Positions 1 through 5,987 of a stretch of DNA of 6,815 bases are shown piece after piece (the stretch's first letter is position 1; the number at the start of each line of letters is the position of its first letter). The stretch is from CAYOLL01 sp964404765 [NCBI: uncultured Gemmatimonadota bacterium] (GTDB taxonomy: Bacteria > 4572-55). A program made the translations under genes and the position numbers. The stretch is taken from positions 1 to 6,815 of the forward strand of contig CAYOLL010000258.1 in assembly GCA_964404765.1 (NCBI GenBank), read 5' to 3'. Under the pieces are notes generated by a model. That model made no database searches and was not told where the DNA came from. It was given only the letters and a program-made list of their open reading frames with translations.

Positions 1-1370
1 GGAGTGATGCCGAACTGACACCAAACACCTATTCAACCAACAGCGACTTTTCGCGCGGCGGCAAAAACATTGAAGTCAATACCGACTATCTCCATACATT
101 TGCCGGCAAAGGGCATCAGGTAACGGCCCGAGTTTCTTATCAAACCCGTGACGCTGATAACGAAAGCCGCGACAAGACTTTCGATCAGGACGGCCAACTG
201 AGCGGCGGCAGGAAGACAACGGAAAAAGGTCCGGCTACACAATGGCTTTTTCAAAGCGACTACACCCGGCCTTTCGGCGAAAAAAGCAAGCTTGAGACCG
301 GCATTCTGCGTCAGCGTGATGATTCGGATGAGTCGCGCACTATGGCAGAGTATGATCCGGCGACGGGCGACTATCTGCCGCAACCGGAATTTGATCGGGA
401 CAAGGCCTATACGCAAGAGATTCAGGCGGTTTACGCTTTGTATTCCATCGAGCGGGAAAAAGTTGGCCTCATGGCCGGGCTGCGGGCCGAATATACTGAT
501 CGGGTTATAAAGGTTGTGGCGACCGACCAGACTTTTAAGATTGATCGCTGGGACTACTTTCCGTCGGTTCATGCCTCGCTGCAACTCGATGCAAAGCAGC
601 AGGTGATGGGAAGCTACAGCCGGCGGATCGAGCGTCCGCGCGGTTGGTTTCTGGAGCCTTTTGATACATGGCTGGACGCCAACAATATCCGGCGCGGCAA
701 TCCGGCGCTTAAACCGGAGTATATCAATGCTTTTGAAATCAGCTATCAAACCGGTTTGGGCGCGTACTCGTTAGTCGGCGAAGGTTACTACCGCGTGACC
801 GAGAACAAGATGCAGCAGGCGCAGTCCACCTATGCCGAAGGCGTGACGCTGACGACTTTTGAAAATGTCGGCAAAGATTATGCTCTTGGCGTTGAGTTGG
901 GTCTGCGCGGCAAACCGCGGCCCTGGTTAGACATAAACTATACCGCGAATTTGTATGATTATCGGCTGAAAGGCGAAATCAACGGCCGGTCGCTGAATCG
1001 GGACAGTTTTAACTGGAGCGCCCGCTTGAATCATATTGTGAAAATCGGCCGCAAGAGCCAATTGCAGTTGAACGGCAATTATGAGGCCGCCAGCGTGACC
1101 GCCCAGGGCGAGCAGGAAGCCACGGCCACGCTGAGCCTGGCGCTGAAGCGGGAGTTCATTCCCAAAGTTTTTTCGGCTACGCTGCAAGTGCGCGATGTGT
1201 TTTCTACCGGCCGACGCGAATCTACTGCATCCGGGCCGAACTTCTATCGTTATGAATACCGCAAACCGGATGCGCCAATGATCATGTTGAATCTGAGCTA
1301 TACGTTGAACAATTACAAGCCGGAACGGGAACGGACGCGGGAGCGCGAGGGCGGAGAAGATGAGTTTTAG
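1..1370 (+). CDS. Outer-membrane beta-barrel protein (TonB-receptor-like, OMP_b-brl_3 type), 3' part only
   Basis: The frame is open from the left edge (first full codon at 3) to a TAG at 1368-1370, giving 455 visible residues. The start lies outside the window; the ATG at 342 is internal, because barrel-like sequence continues upstream of it in frame. The protein is rich in alternating aromatic and polar residues typical of amphipathic beta strands. It carries the family signature SYSRRIERP (visible residues 204-212) followed by RGNPALKPEY (231-240), which I associate with the Outer membrane protein beta-barrel family (Pfam OMP_b-brl_3). It ends with a charged Arg/Glu/Gly-rich tail and a terminal Phe, as many such barrels do. 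Full-length relatives carry an N-terminal carboxypeptidase-like domain and a plug domain, which would lie to the left. The likely location is the outer membrane, possibly in TonB-dependent uptake. The substrate cannot be read from this part. It is transcribed toward the glycosyltransferase gene. Confidence 0.88.
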   Translation, partial: SDAELTPNTYSTNSDFSRGGKNIEVNTDYLHTFAGKGHQVTARVSYQTRDADNESRDKTFDQDGQLSGGRKTTEKGPATQWLFQSDYTRPFGEKSKLETGILRQRDDSDESRTMAEYDPATGDYLPQPEFDRDKAYTQEIQAVYALYSIEREKVGLMAGLRAEYTDRVIKVVATDQTFKIDRWDYFPSVHASLQLDAKQQVMGSYSRRIERPRGWFLEPFDTWLDANNIRRGNPALKPEYINAFEISYQTGLGAYSLVGEGYYRVTENKMQQAQSTYAEGVTLTTFENVGKDYALGVELGLRGKPRPWLDINYTANLYDYRLKGEINGRSLNRDSFNWSARLNHIVKIGRKSQLQLNGNYEAASVTAQGEQEATATLSLALKREFIPKVFSATLQVRDVFSTGRRESTASGPNFYRYEYRKPDAPMIMLNLSYTLNNYKPERERTREREGGEDEF

Positions 1371-1587
1371 TATCTATCTGACAAGTCAAATCTTTGAGTC
1401 TGAATGATTCACCACGAAACACGAAAGGTTTGTGAATTAAAGCGTTGCGTAGCTCGGACAAGCAAAATTCAAATTTTGGTACTACCTTGCGAAGGCTTAA
1501 TTTGAAATCCGCATATTTTGTGCACTGAAGCCTTCGCAAGGTTAGATTTTCACAAACTTGTTCCATGAGCCAAATTTGATTTACCGA
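1371..1587. other. Convergent intergenic region with nested inverted repeats
   Basis: This gap lies between the stop codons of the barrel gene (+) and the glycosyltransferase gene (-). I see no convincing gene in it. It holds three nested inverted repeats: GTTTGTGAA (1428-1436) with TTCACAAAC (1549-1557), TTCAAAT (1468-1474) with ATTTGAA (1500-1506), and a perfect 15-base pair listed separately. There is also a short ACGAAAC/ACGAAAG tandem near 1414-1427. Short T-tracts follow the hairpin, so the region may act as a weak bidirectional terminator, but no canonical terminator is present. Confidence 0.5.
1484..1542. repeat. Inverted CTTGCGAAG repeat pair, downstream copy
   Basis: ACCTTGCGAAGGCTT (1484-1498) is perfectly inverted as AAGCCTTCGCAAGGT (1528-1542), a 15-base-pair stem with a 29-base loop. 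The core CTTGCGAAG (1486-1494, and 1532-1540 inverted) is the same 9-mer that occurs in a second inverted cluster at 2790-2888. On the plus strand the stem is followed by TAGATTTT, a weak U-tract, so it could help end transcription of the barrel gene. Sharing with the second cluster favours an interspersed repeat family over a one-off terminator. Confidence 0.8.
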
Positions 1588-2751
1588 CTACTGATGCCGT
1601 TTCCACAAGGCGTCATACATTTCCTCCTGTTGACGAACCATCAGATCAATATCGAATTCGGCCAACAGGTTATAGCCAGCTTGGCCCATTTGTTGCCGAA
1701 GCGGTTCGTTTTGCAGCAGCTCGATAATTTTTTCAGCCATTTGTTCGATTTGACCGGGCGGGAACAGGTAGCCGTTCACCCCGTTTTTAATGGCCTCCGG
1801 GCCGCCGTCCACTGCCGTGCCGACAACCGGCTTGCGGGCCGCCATGGCTTGCAAATAAACCCTTGGCAGTCCTTCCCATTTTGAGGTCAGCGCAACAACA
1901 TCCATGGTTTTTAGTAACTCCGCGACATCATGCCGCCAGCCCGTCAAAATAATGCGTTTTTCCAAGCCGTATTCGCAAATTAGGTGTGTGATTTCGGGTC
2001 GCAATTCGCCATCGCCGATCATTAAAAAAAAGCTGTTGGGGACGACATGTGCAACTTTAGCCGCCAAATGCACAAAATCGAGGGGGCTTTTTTGCGGTTT
2101 AAAATTACCTATTTGACCGACAACCCGGGCATCATCCGGCAGACCCAGCTCTTGCCGCTTTGTCGGCACATCTACCGGCGCATCGGCAAATTCGGCAATT
2201 TTTATTCCGCTGCGAATCACGCGGTATAATTCGGGTTTGCCGATATTTTCTTTTAATCCTTTTTGGATATTATCATACGCCACGCCAACCAATTGTTGCG
2301 AAATAAAGGCGCACAATCGTTCCAGCCAGATATAAATTTTGCGGACCGGCCAGGCTTGATAGTCATGAAAGCCAAAGCCATGAATGGTGTGGATAATGAC
2401 CGGCACACCGGCCAGCCACGCGGCCACCCGCCCCAAAATACCGGCTTTGGAACTATGGGTGTGGACGATGTCTATTTTTTCCCGACGATAAAATCGCCAA
2501 AGCTGCCACAGCGCCAGCAAGTCCCACCAGGGGCGAACTTCCCGCCGTAACGCTTTGAGCAACACCTTTCTAACATGAGCAATTTGCGCGGCTTGTTGTA
2601 ATAAAATGCCCTTATCATGACAGACGAGATAGACCTCGAAACGGCGTGGATCCAAATGCTCAACCGTATACAATGTGTTTTGCTGAGCCCCGCCCAATTC
2701 TAACATAGTGATGATATGGGCGACGCGGCGCCTGCCGGATGAAGGATTCAT
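1588..2751 (-). CDS. Glycosyltransferase family 4 (group 1) protein
   Basis: A GT-B fold transferase expected to move a sugar from a nucleotide-sugar donor to a glycan or lipid-linked acceptor at the cytoplasmic face; donor and acceptor cannot be read from sequence. Numbering from the upstream GTG (2757), the N-terminal domain shows LGGAQ (21-25), HTHSSKAG (99-106) and HGFGFHD (126-132). The C-terminal domain shows GQIGNFKPQKSP (214-225), IGDGELRP (247-254), LTSKWEGLP (290-298) and GGPEAI (318-323). The usual E-x7-E donor motif reads E295-x7-Q303 here, a variant that I recall in other group 1 enzymes. Length (387-389 aa) is normal. I prefer the ATG at 2751, with AGGTG just upstream, over the in-frame GTG at 2757; the two differ by two residues. 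The gene appears monocistronic: a terminator and its own candidate promoter lie upstream. No other polysaccharide genes are visible. Confidence 0.92.
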   Translation of the reverse strand: MNPSSGRRRVAHIITMLELGGAQQNTLYTVEHLDPRRFEVYLVCHDKGILLQQAAQIAHVRKVLLKALRREVRPWWDLLALWQLWRFYRREKIDIVHTHSSKAGILGRVAAWLAGVPVIIHTIHGFGFHDYQAWPVRKIYIWLERLCAFISQQLVGVAYDNIQKGLKENIGKPELYRVIRSGIKIAEFADAPVDVPTKRQELGLPDDARVVGQIGNFKPQKSPLDFVHLAAKVAHVVPNSFFLMIGDGELRPEITHLICEYGLEKRIILTGWRHDVAELLKTMDVVALTSKWEGLPRVYLQAMAARKPVVGTAVDGGPEAIKNGVNGYLFPPGQIEQMAEKIIELLQNEPLRQQMGQAGYNLLAEFDIDLMVRQQEEMYDALWKRHQ

Positions 2752-2789
2752 AGACACCTGAAATTTTAGGGTTTTGATTGGGTGTAGGA

Positions 2790-2888
2790 AGCCTTGCGAA
2801 GTTTGCGAAGGTTAAAATTATTGCGGCGTCAATATTATCAAAGTCTGCCGAATTCTCCAACGTGATGCTTCGCAAGCTTCGCAAGGTT
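2790..2888. repeat. Inverted CTTGCGAAG repeat cluster, upstream copy (two 9-mers per arm)
   Basis: Each arm has two tandem 9-mers: CTTGCGAAG plus TTTGCGAAG at 2793-2810, and CTTCGCAAG twice at 2868-2885. The arms 2792-2810 and 2868-2886 are inverted, with 18 of 19 positions matching. The one mismatch (T2802 against G2876) would be a G-U wobble in plus-strand RNA, and outer pairs extend the stem to about 21. The loop is about 57 bases and contains a candidate promoter for the glycosyltransferase. Together with 1484-1542, the repeat flanks that gene. Confidence 0.8.
2832..2860 (-). promoter_or_regulatory. Candidate sigma70-type promoter for the glycosyltransferase gene
   Basis: On the minus strand TTGGAG (2855-2860) is followed after 17 bases by TAATAT (2832-2837), with an overlapping GATAAT as an alternative -10. 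It lies between the two arms of the CTTGCGAAG cluster and about 80 bases upstream of the start codon. Both boxes are partial matches, and the AT-rich setting makes chance matches likely. Confidence 0.35.
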
Positions 2889-2901
2889 ATTTTGAAAACA
2901 T

Positions 2902-2940
2902 AGAGCCGGCCTCCTTAAAACGGCAATGGAGGCCGGCTCT
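2902..2940 (-). terminator. Strong rho-independent terminator (possibly bidirectional)
   Basis: AGAGCCGGCCTCC (2902-2914) pairs perfectly with GGAGGCCGGCTCT (2928-2940), a 13-base-pair GC-rich stem with a 13-base loop. On the minus strand it is followed by ATGTTTTC, and on the plus strand by CATTTTT. It lies 42 bases past the stop codon of the minus-strand gene ending at 2983, so it most likely ends that transcript before the glycosyltransferase gene. Confidence 0.88.
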
Positions 2941-2982
2941 CATTTTTAACCGGTGAAGTAAAGTAAGTTTTGGAGCGTAAAA

Positions 2983-4242
2983 TTACGTTTTCAAATTCTT
3001 CTTTTTGGCCGCTGGAAAAAGAATGTTGTTTAAAATCAAACGGTAGCCGGGTGAGTTGGGGTGCAAAGAAAGCCGGGTGACCGGGTCATTGACTCGATGT
3101 TGATAGTCTTCCGGGTCATGACCGCCATAAAAGGTAAAGGTGCCTTTTCCGTAGTTTCCGTGAATGTATTTGGCTTCGGATGAGCCTTCCACTTCGCCCA
3201 GGATAACCACAGATTTTTTTATATATTCTTTAAAAAATCCGGTTGTTTGGCCCATGAAGCCGTTGACAACCGGCACATGGCACTGGGTTAGCATCGCCGG
3301 TACCGGATCATACTTGGCCGAAAAATCGAATAGGGTGAAGTAGTCAGCTTCCGGCCCACGCATTTGAGACCGGGTTGATGTATCAATATTCGAAAATTCG
3401 TACACTAACGGGTCGCGTTCTAAGGTGAAATTTTCAAATGCTACGGTATTGTTGAAGTTCAATTTGCTTTGTGCCTGCGGATTTGCCGGATCACCGTCGT
3501 AGATACTTTCGCAGATGTCTGTACCCTCGGCCGCCAATGCAATATCAAAAGAATCCGTGCCGGAACACATGGAGAACATGAACCCGCCGCGTGACATATA
3601 TTCCCGAATGCGGATGGCCACATCCAACAGCATTTGCGACACTTTGCGATAGCCCATGGTATTGGCTTCGTCCTGGCGCATTTTTACATCATCCTGATAC
3701 CACTTTTGGGTATGGTAGGAAGCATAGAATTTGCCGAATTGTCCGGTAAAATCTTCATGATGCAAATGCAGCCAATCGTAATCATCGAGCTTCCCTTCCA
3801 AGATGTCACGATTCCAAATTTTGTCATACGGCACTTCGGCATAGTCCAGGGCCAGTGTTACGGCGTCGTCCCAAGGCAAGGAGTTTGGCGGCGTGTATAC
3901 AGCGACACGCGGCGCCTTTTCTAAAAGGACCGTCTCCATGTTGCTTTCTTCGATAATTTGCTTGATCTTCGCAATGTCGCTTCCGCCGACTTTTTCGTAT
4001 TTAACGCCGCGCAAGTTCAGCAGCCGCACAATGCTGTCAAGATCACCCAGCAAAAAGCTGCCGGAACGATAGTTCAACAGCCATTCGATCTGCACACCTT
4101 CTTTAAGCGCTGTAAAAACAACGCCGTAGGCTTTGAGATGGTCCGTTTGGGTTAAATCCATTGGAATCAAAATGTCTGCGTGGGCCGGTCGATTCGCCCA
4201 ACACACTACGACCAAAATAAATGTAAGCCATGCTTTCTTCAT
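2983..4242 (-). CDS. Exported protein with possible class I glutamine-amidotransferase-like fold (AsnB-labelled family)
   Basis: The start is the ATG at 4242 (419 aa), with GGAGG four bases upstream. It opens a typical signal peptide: MKK, a hydrophobic run at residues 4-16, and AHA at 20-22 before Asp23, so signal peptidase I cleavage and a periplasmic or secreted place are likely. A longer frame from a TTG at 4362 would bury this signal. The mature N-terminus (ILIPMDLTQTDHLKAYG, 24-40) resembles a conserved protein from Bacteroidota, Ignavibacteria and KSB1-type genomes that I recall being labelled asparagine synthetase B. No AsnB synthetase domain is visible, so I do not accept that function. 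PRVAVYTPP (111-119), DYDWLHLHHED (154-164), a Cys elbow FSMCSGTD (223-230) and YGGHDPED (372-379) suggest a class I amidotransferase or ThuA-like fold with C226, H375 and E378 as a possible triad. The C-terminus is Lys-rich. Substrate unknown. It is last in the minus-strand run, 113 bases after the membrane-protein gene and before a strong terminator. Confidence 0.8.
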   Translation of the reverse strand: MKKAWLTFILVVVCWANRPAHADILIPMDLTQTDHLKAYGVVFTALKEGVQIEWLLNYRSGSFLLGDLDSIVRLLNLRGVKYEKVGGSDIAKIKQIIEESNMETVLLEKAPRVAVYTPPNSLPWDDAVTLALDYAEVPYDKIWNRDILEGKLDDYDWLHLHHEDFTGQFGKFYASYHTQKWYQDDVKMRQDEANTMGYRKVSQMLLDVAIRIREYMSRGGFMFSMCSGTDSFDIALAAEGTDICESIYDGDPANPQAQSKLNFNNTVAFENFTLERDPLVYEFSNIDTSTRSQMRGPEADYFTLFDFSAKYDPVPAMLTQCHVPVVNGFMGQTTGFFKEYIKKSVVILGEVEGSSEAKYIHGNYGKGTFTFYGGHDPEDYQHRVNDPVTRLSLHPNSPGYRLILNNILFPAAKKKNLKT

Positions 4243-4312
4243 CAAACCTCCAAAAACACGCGGCATCAGCCGTGGTTTATTTTCATAGTGATGTGCATTG
4301 TGTCCCGCAACG

Positions 4313-4339
4313 TTTGGAATGTTTGTAGCGAATCCGTCA
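4313..4339 (-). pseudogene. Remnant of the C-terminal end of an Rpn-family gene
   Basis: These 27 bases match 4976-5002, the 3' coding end of the intact Rpn-family gene, at 24 of 27 positions. On the minus strand they encode TDSLQTFQ against ADSLQTFQ. Two differences are at third codon positions and silent; the third, at a first position, changes Ala to Thr. Similarity fades on both sides. The fragment sits in the 113-base gap between the membrane-protein gene and the exported-protein gene. It is best read as a decayed second copy, though its short length leaves room for chance or partial recombination. Confidence 0.6.
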
Positions 4340-4355
4340 GAGCCGCGCAAGCGAT

Positions 4356-4892
4356 TCACCAATCGCCTATCGCAAAGTGAACCTTGTAGATAAGAATGGC
4401 TGCGGGAATAGAAAGGGCTGTCATTACAGTAATAACAGATTTAGATCCGCGATTGCCTTGAGCCACCCCTTTTCCCACGTTATGCCCGATAAATCCCCCA
4501 ATGGCCCCAAAACCCACGCCCATCATTGTTGCGCTGCTTCTTCCATCCACCGATGCCCCGGTAGCAGCAAAACCGACAATTGTTCCAATTAATGCGGATG
4601 GGACAGAAAATGATAGCGCTCCTTTTAAAGGCCAGCTTCTATTACGTGAATGAAACAGATACGAAAGACCCATTGCGCCGCCAATTGTAGCTATAGTGTT
4701 AGCCATTACAGGTCCGTCATGACGTGCTAAAAATTCTGGCTTAATCGAAAAGCCTGCCGCTGATGCAGTCGAGACTCCTTCCGAGTTTTTTTGAAGATTG
4801 CATAAAGACTCTGCGGGGTCTGTAATCAAAATAGTCAAGAACATTGCAACCGCATAGGTTATCAACAGACGGCGTAAGCTGAGTTTACACAT
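4356..4892 (-). CDS. Small glycine-rich membrane protein, function unknown
   Basis: The start is the ATG at 4892 (178 aa), preceded six bases away by a strong AAGGAGGAGG. An in-frame TTG at 4922 has no comparable site and would add ten residues that include the ribosome-binding region. I do not recognise the family. The N-terminus (MCKLSLRRLL, then a hydrophobic run at 11-24) is a signal peptide or first membrane segment. Further hydrophobic segments lie near 62-81, 91-112, 122-139 and 152-174. The fourth is a glycine zipper with GxxxG spacing (G125, G129, G133; also G132, G136, G140), a pattern seen in tightly packed membrane helices and in small glycine-zipper membrane proteins. Basic residues lie between segments (R83, R85, K90, R118, K141, R148, K151). 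It is 36 bases downstream of the Rpn-family gene and ends 113 bases before the exported-protein gene, so it may be co-transcribed with both. No enzymatic motif is visible. Confidence 0.75.
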   Translation of the reverse strand: MCKLSLRRLLITYAVAMFLTILITDPAESLCNLQKNSEGVSTASAAGFSIKPEFLARHDGPVMANTIATIGGAMGLSYLFHSRNRSWPLKGALSFSVPSALIGTIVGFAATGASVDGRSSATMMGVGFGAIGGFIGHNVGKGVAQGNRGSKSVITVMTALSIPAAILIYKVHFAIGDW

Positions 4893-4896
4893 TAGT

Positions 4897-4912
4897 AACC
4901 TCCTCCTTAGAG
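4897..4912 (-). promoter_or_regulatory. Strong ribosome binding site with possible sequestering hairpin
   Basis: On the minus strand the leader reads CCTCTAAGGAGGAGGT six bases before the ATG at 4892. The AGGAGGAGG stretch is a near-perfect anti-16S match and decides the start of the membrane-protein gene. CCTC immediately upstream can pair with GAGG in it, with a four-base loop, which might partly mask the site. That stem is short and may have no regulatory role. Confidence 0.6.
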
Positions 4913-4928
4913 GCGCTAACAAGCAATA

Positions 4929-5915
4929 TCAAACGCGGTCGGTCTTTGTCGAGGCTTGTATTGCATTCAATATGATTTGAAATGTTTGCAGCGAATCCGC
5001 CAAGATCGCTTCGGTTTGCAGCTTTTTCAAGAAGGCCCGGTCATTCAGGGTCAGCAATGCGCTGACAATGCTTTTGGGCACGATCTGAAAACGCGCCTCA
5101 AGGGCATTGATAATCGCTTCCCGGCTTGCCTTAAGCTCACCCTTCTCGATTCCCTTCTCGATTCCTCTACGCTCAATGTTTGTGACGTACGGCACTTTTC
5201 GTTCCTCCTCGTAAGATTTGATATCGGCTTCAAACTGTTCTTCCAGCTCGGGTGATAATGTCATTACCCAGTCAATAAACCGGAACAGGTTTAAAACTTC
5301 CTGCTGTTGAAAGCCGGCTTCGTACAACGCCCGCACCAGTTTAATTTTCCAGTGCAGGCGATCCTGAGGCTTTTTGCGGGTTTCCAGTGTCTTTAAATGC
5401 GCCTGCACTACGATGGCAAAGGGGCTGCGGCTTCGTTCCAATTCATCCCAGCGTGTTTTGTAGTCCAACAGTTTGACCATCGGAAAGCGCAGGCTGACTT
5501 CGCAGCCTAACAGCGTATGCTCAAAACTTTCCGGGCGCCAGCGCGGGCGATCATCGCTCAAAACGGCCAGGCTGACCACTCGCTTTGGAAAGCGATCAAA
5601 CAGGCGATAGTAGTAAACAAACATCCGTTGGTCAAAGGTCTTTTCGTACTGGCCTTGAATTTCGACATGGACATAAATCCGTGCATCTTCGCCGTCTTTG
5701 AGCCAGACTTTAACCAGCTTATCCAACAAACGCCGACCGGAACTCGTTGCCCGGACAACCTTTTGAAACTCTTTATCCATGAACTCAAAGCCGCGCGTCC
5801 AATCCACGGCCTCATACACTGGCGGGAAGAAAAAAGCCAAAAATTCCGGAAAATATTGCTCCAGAATCTCTTTCCACGGACTGTCCAAATCGGCGGTTGA
5901 TTTTCGGCGCGGCAT
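4929..5915 (-). CDS. Rpn-family PD-(D/E)XK nuclease / putative transposase
   Basis: This 328-residue protein belongs to the large group of Rpn/DUF4351-like proteins annotated as recombination-promoting nucleases or putative transposases, with a PD-(D/E)XK endonuclease-like core. The N-terminus shows the family pattern DSPWKEILEQYFPEFLAFFF (11-30), then FEFMDKEF (43-50, candidate metal-binding D47), KLVKVWLKDG (66-75) and VHVEIQGQ (82-89). E85 and Q87 form the E-x-Q variant of the catalytic motif. YYYRLFDRFP follows at 101-110. A helical region leads to a repeated GIEKGIEKGE segment (251-260), typical of this family and variable in copy number. The start is the ATG at 5915, with AGGA about six bases upstream. 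The frame is intact with no visible damage. It lies 69 bases after the HAD gene and 36 bases before the membrane-protein gene. Members are often multi-copy and mobile, which fits the remnant at 4313-4339, but I see no inverted ends or target duplication. Confidence 0.88.
   Translation of the reverse strand: MPRRKSTADLDSPWKEILEQYFPEFLAFFFPPVYEAVDWTRGFEFMDKEFQKVVRATSSGRRLLDKLVKVWLKDGEDARIYVHVEIQGQYEKTFDQRMFVYYYRLFDRFPKRVVSLAVLSDDRPRWRPESFEHTLLGCEVSLRFPMVKLLDYKTRWDELERSRSPFAIVVQAHLKTLETRKKPQDRLHWKIKLVRALYEAGFQQQEVLNLFRFIDWVMTLSPELEEQFEADIKSYEEERKVPYVTNIERRGIEKGIEKGELKASREAIINALEARFQIVPKSIVSALLTLNDRAFLKKLQTEAILADSLQTFQIILNAIQASTKTDRV
5140..5163. repeat. Perfect 12-base tandem repeat inside the Rpn-family gene
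   Basis: CCCTTCTCGATT occurs twice back to back, with a partial third unit after it. On the minus strand it encodes the repeated Gly-Ile-Glu-Lys segment (residues about 251-259). The unit is a multiple of three, so slippage would change linker length without shifting the frame, in line with the variable copy number of this motif across the family. Confidence 0.85.
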
Positions 5916-5956
5916 GAGCGTCCTGACTTATCGGTTCATTCGTTCCCTTTAAGACT

Positions 5957-5987
5957 AACCGTGACTAAATCAAAGCAACCGTGACTA
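5957..5987. repeat. Short direct repeat AACCGTGACTA, two copies 20 bases apart
   Basis: AACCGTGACTA occurs at 5957-5967 and again at 5977-5987, exact over 11 bases. The second copy overlaps the TAG stop codon of the HAD phosphatase gene. The pair lies in the 69-base gap before the Rpn-family gene. It could be a local duplication or a paired protein-binding site. No known operator is recognised. Confidence 0.6.

Noticed and set aside
33-749. Long minus-strand frame opposite the barrel gene
   Set aside because: It lies antisense to a well-supported coding frame and shows no recognisable domain, so it is a composition shadow.
342-1370. Reading the barrel gene as starting at the ATG at 342
   Set aside because: The same frame is open to the left edge and encodes barrel-like sequence before 342, so the ATG is internal.
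1558-1884. Plus-strand frame opposite the end of the glycosyltransferase gene
   Set aside because: Antisense to conserved GT4 sequence, with no coding evidence of its own.
2660-2884. Minus-strand frame of 74 codons over the repeat region
   Set aside because: It overlaps the start of the glycosyltransferase gene in another frame and mostly translates the CTTGCGAAG repeat; no ribosome binding site or family signal.
1484-2888. CRISPR array
   Set aside because: The repeats are 9-base cores in inverted pairs, not regularly spaced direct repeats of 25-40 bases, and no cas genes are present.
2983-4242. Asparagine synthetase B as the function of the exported protein
   Set aside because: No N-terminal catalytic Cys after processing and no ATP-pyrophosphatase synthetase motifs are visible; a signal peptide also argues against it.
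4254-4275. Terminator between the membrane-protein and exported-protein genes
   Set aside because: CGGC/GCCG with a TGAT loop followed by TGTTTTTGG on the minus strand looks terminator-like, but the perfect stem is only four pairs, too weak to call.
4243-4362. Longer exported protein from a TTG at 4362
   Set aside because: It would put about 40 residues ahead of a clear signal peptide, has no good ribosome binding site, and runs through the Rpn-remnant in a different frame. The ATG at 4242 has GGAGG.
4893-4922. TTG start at 4922 for the membrane protein
   Set aside because: The extra codons cover the strong AGGAGGAGG site that belongs to the ATG at 4892.
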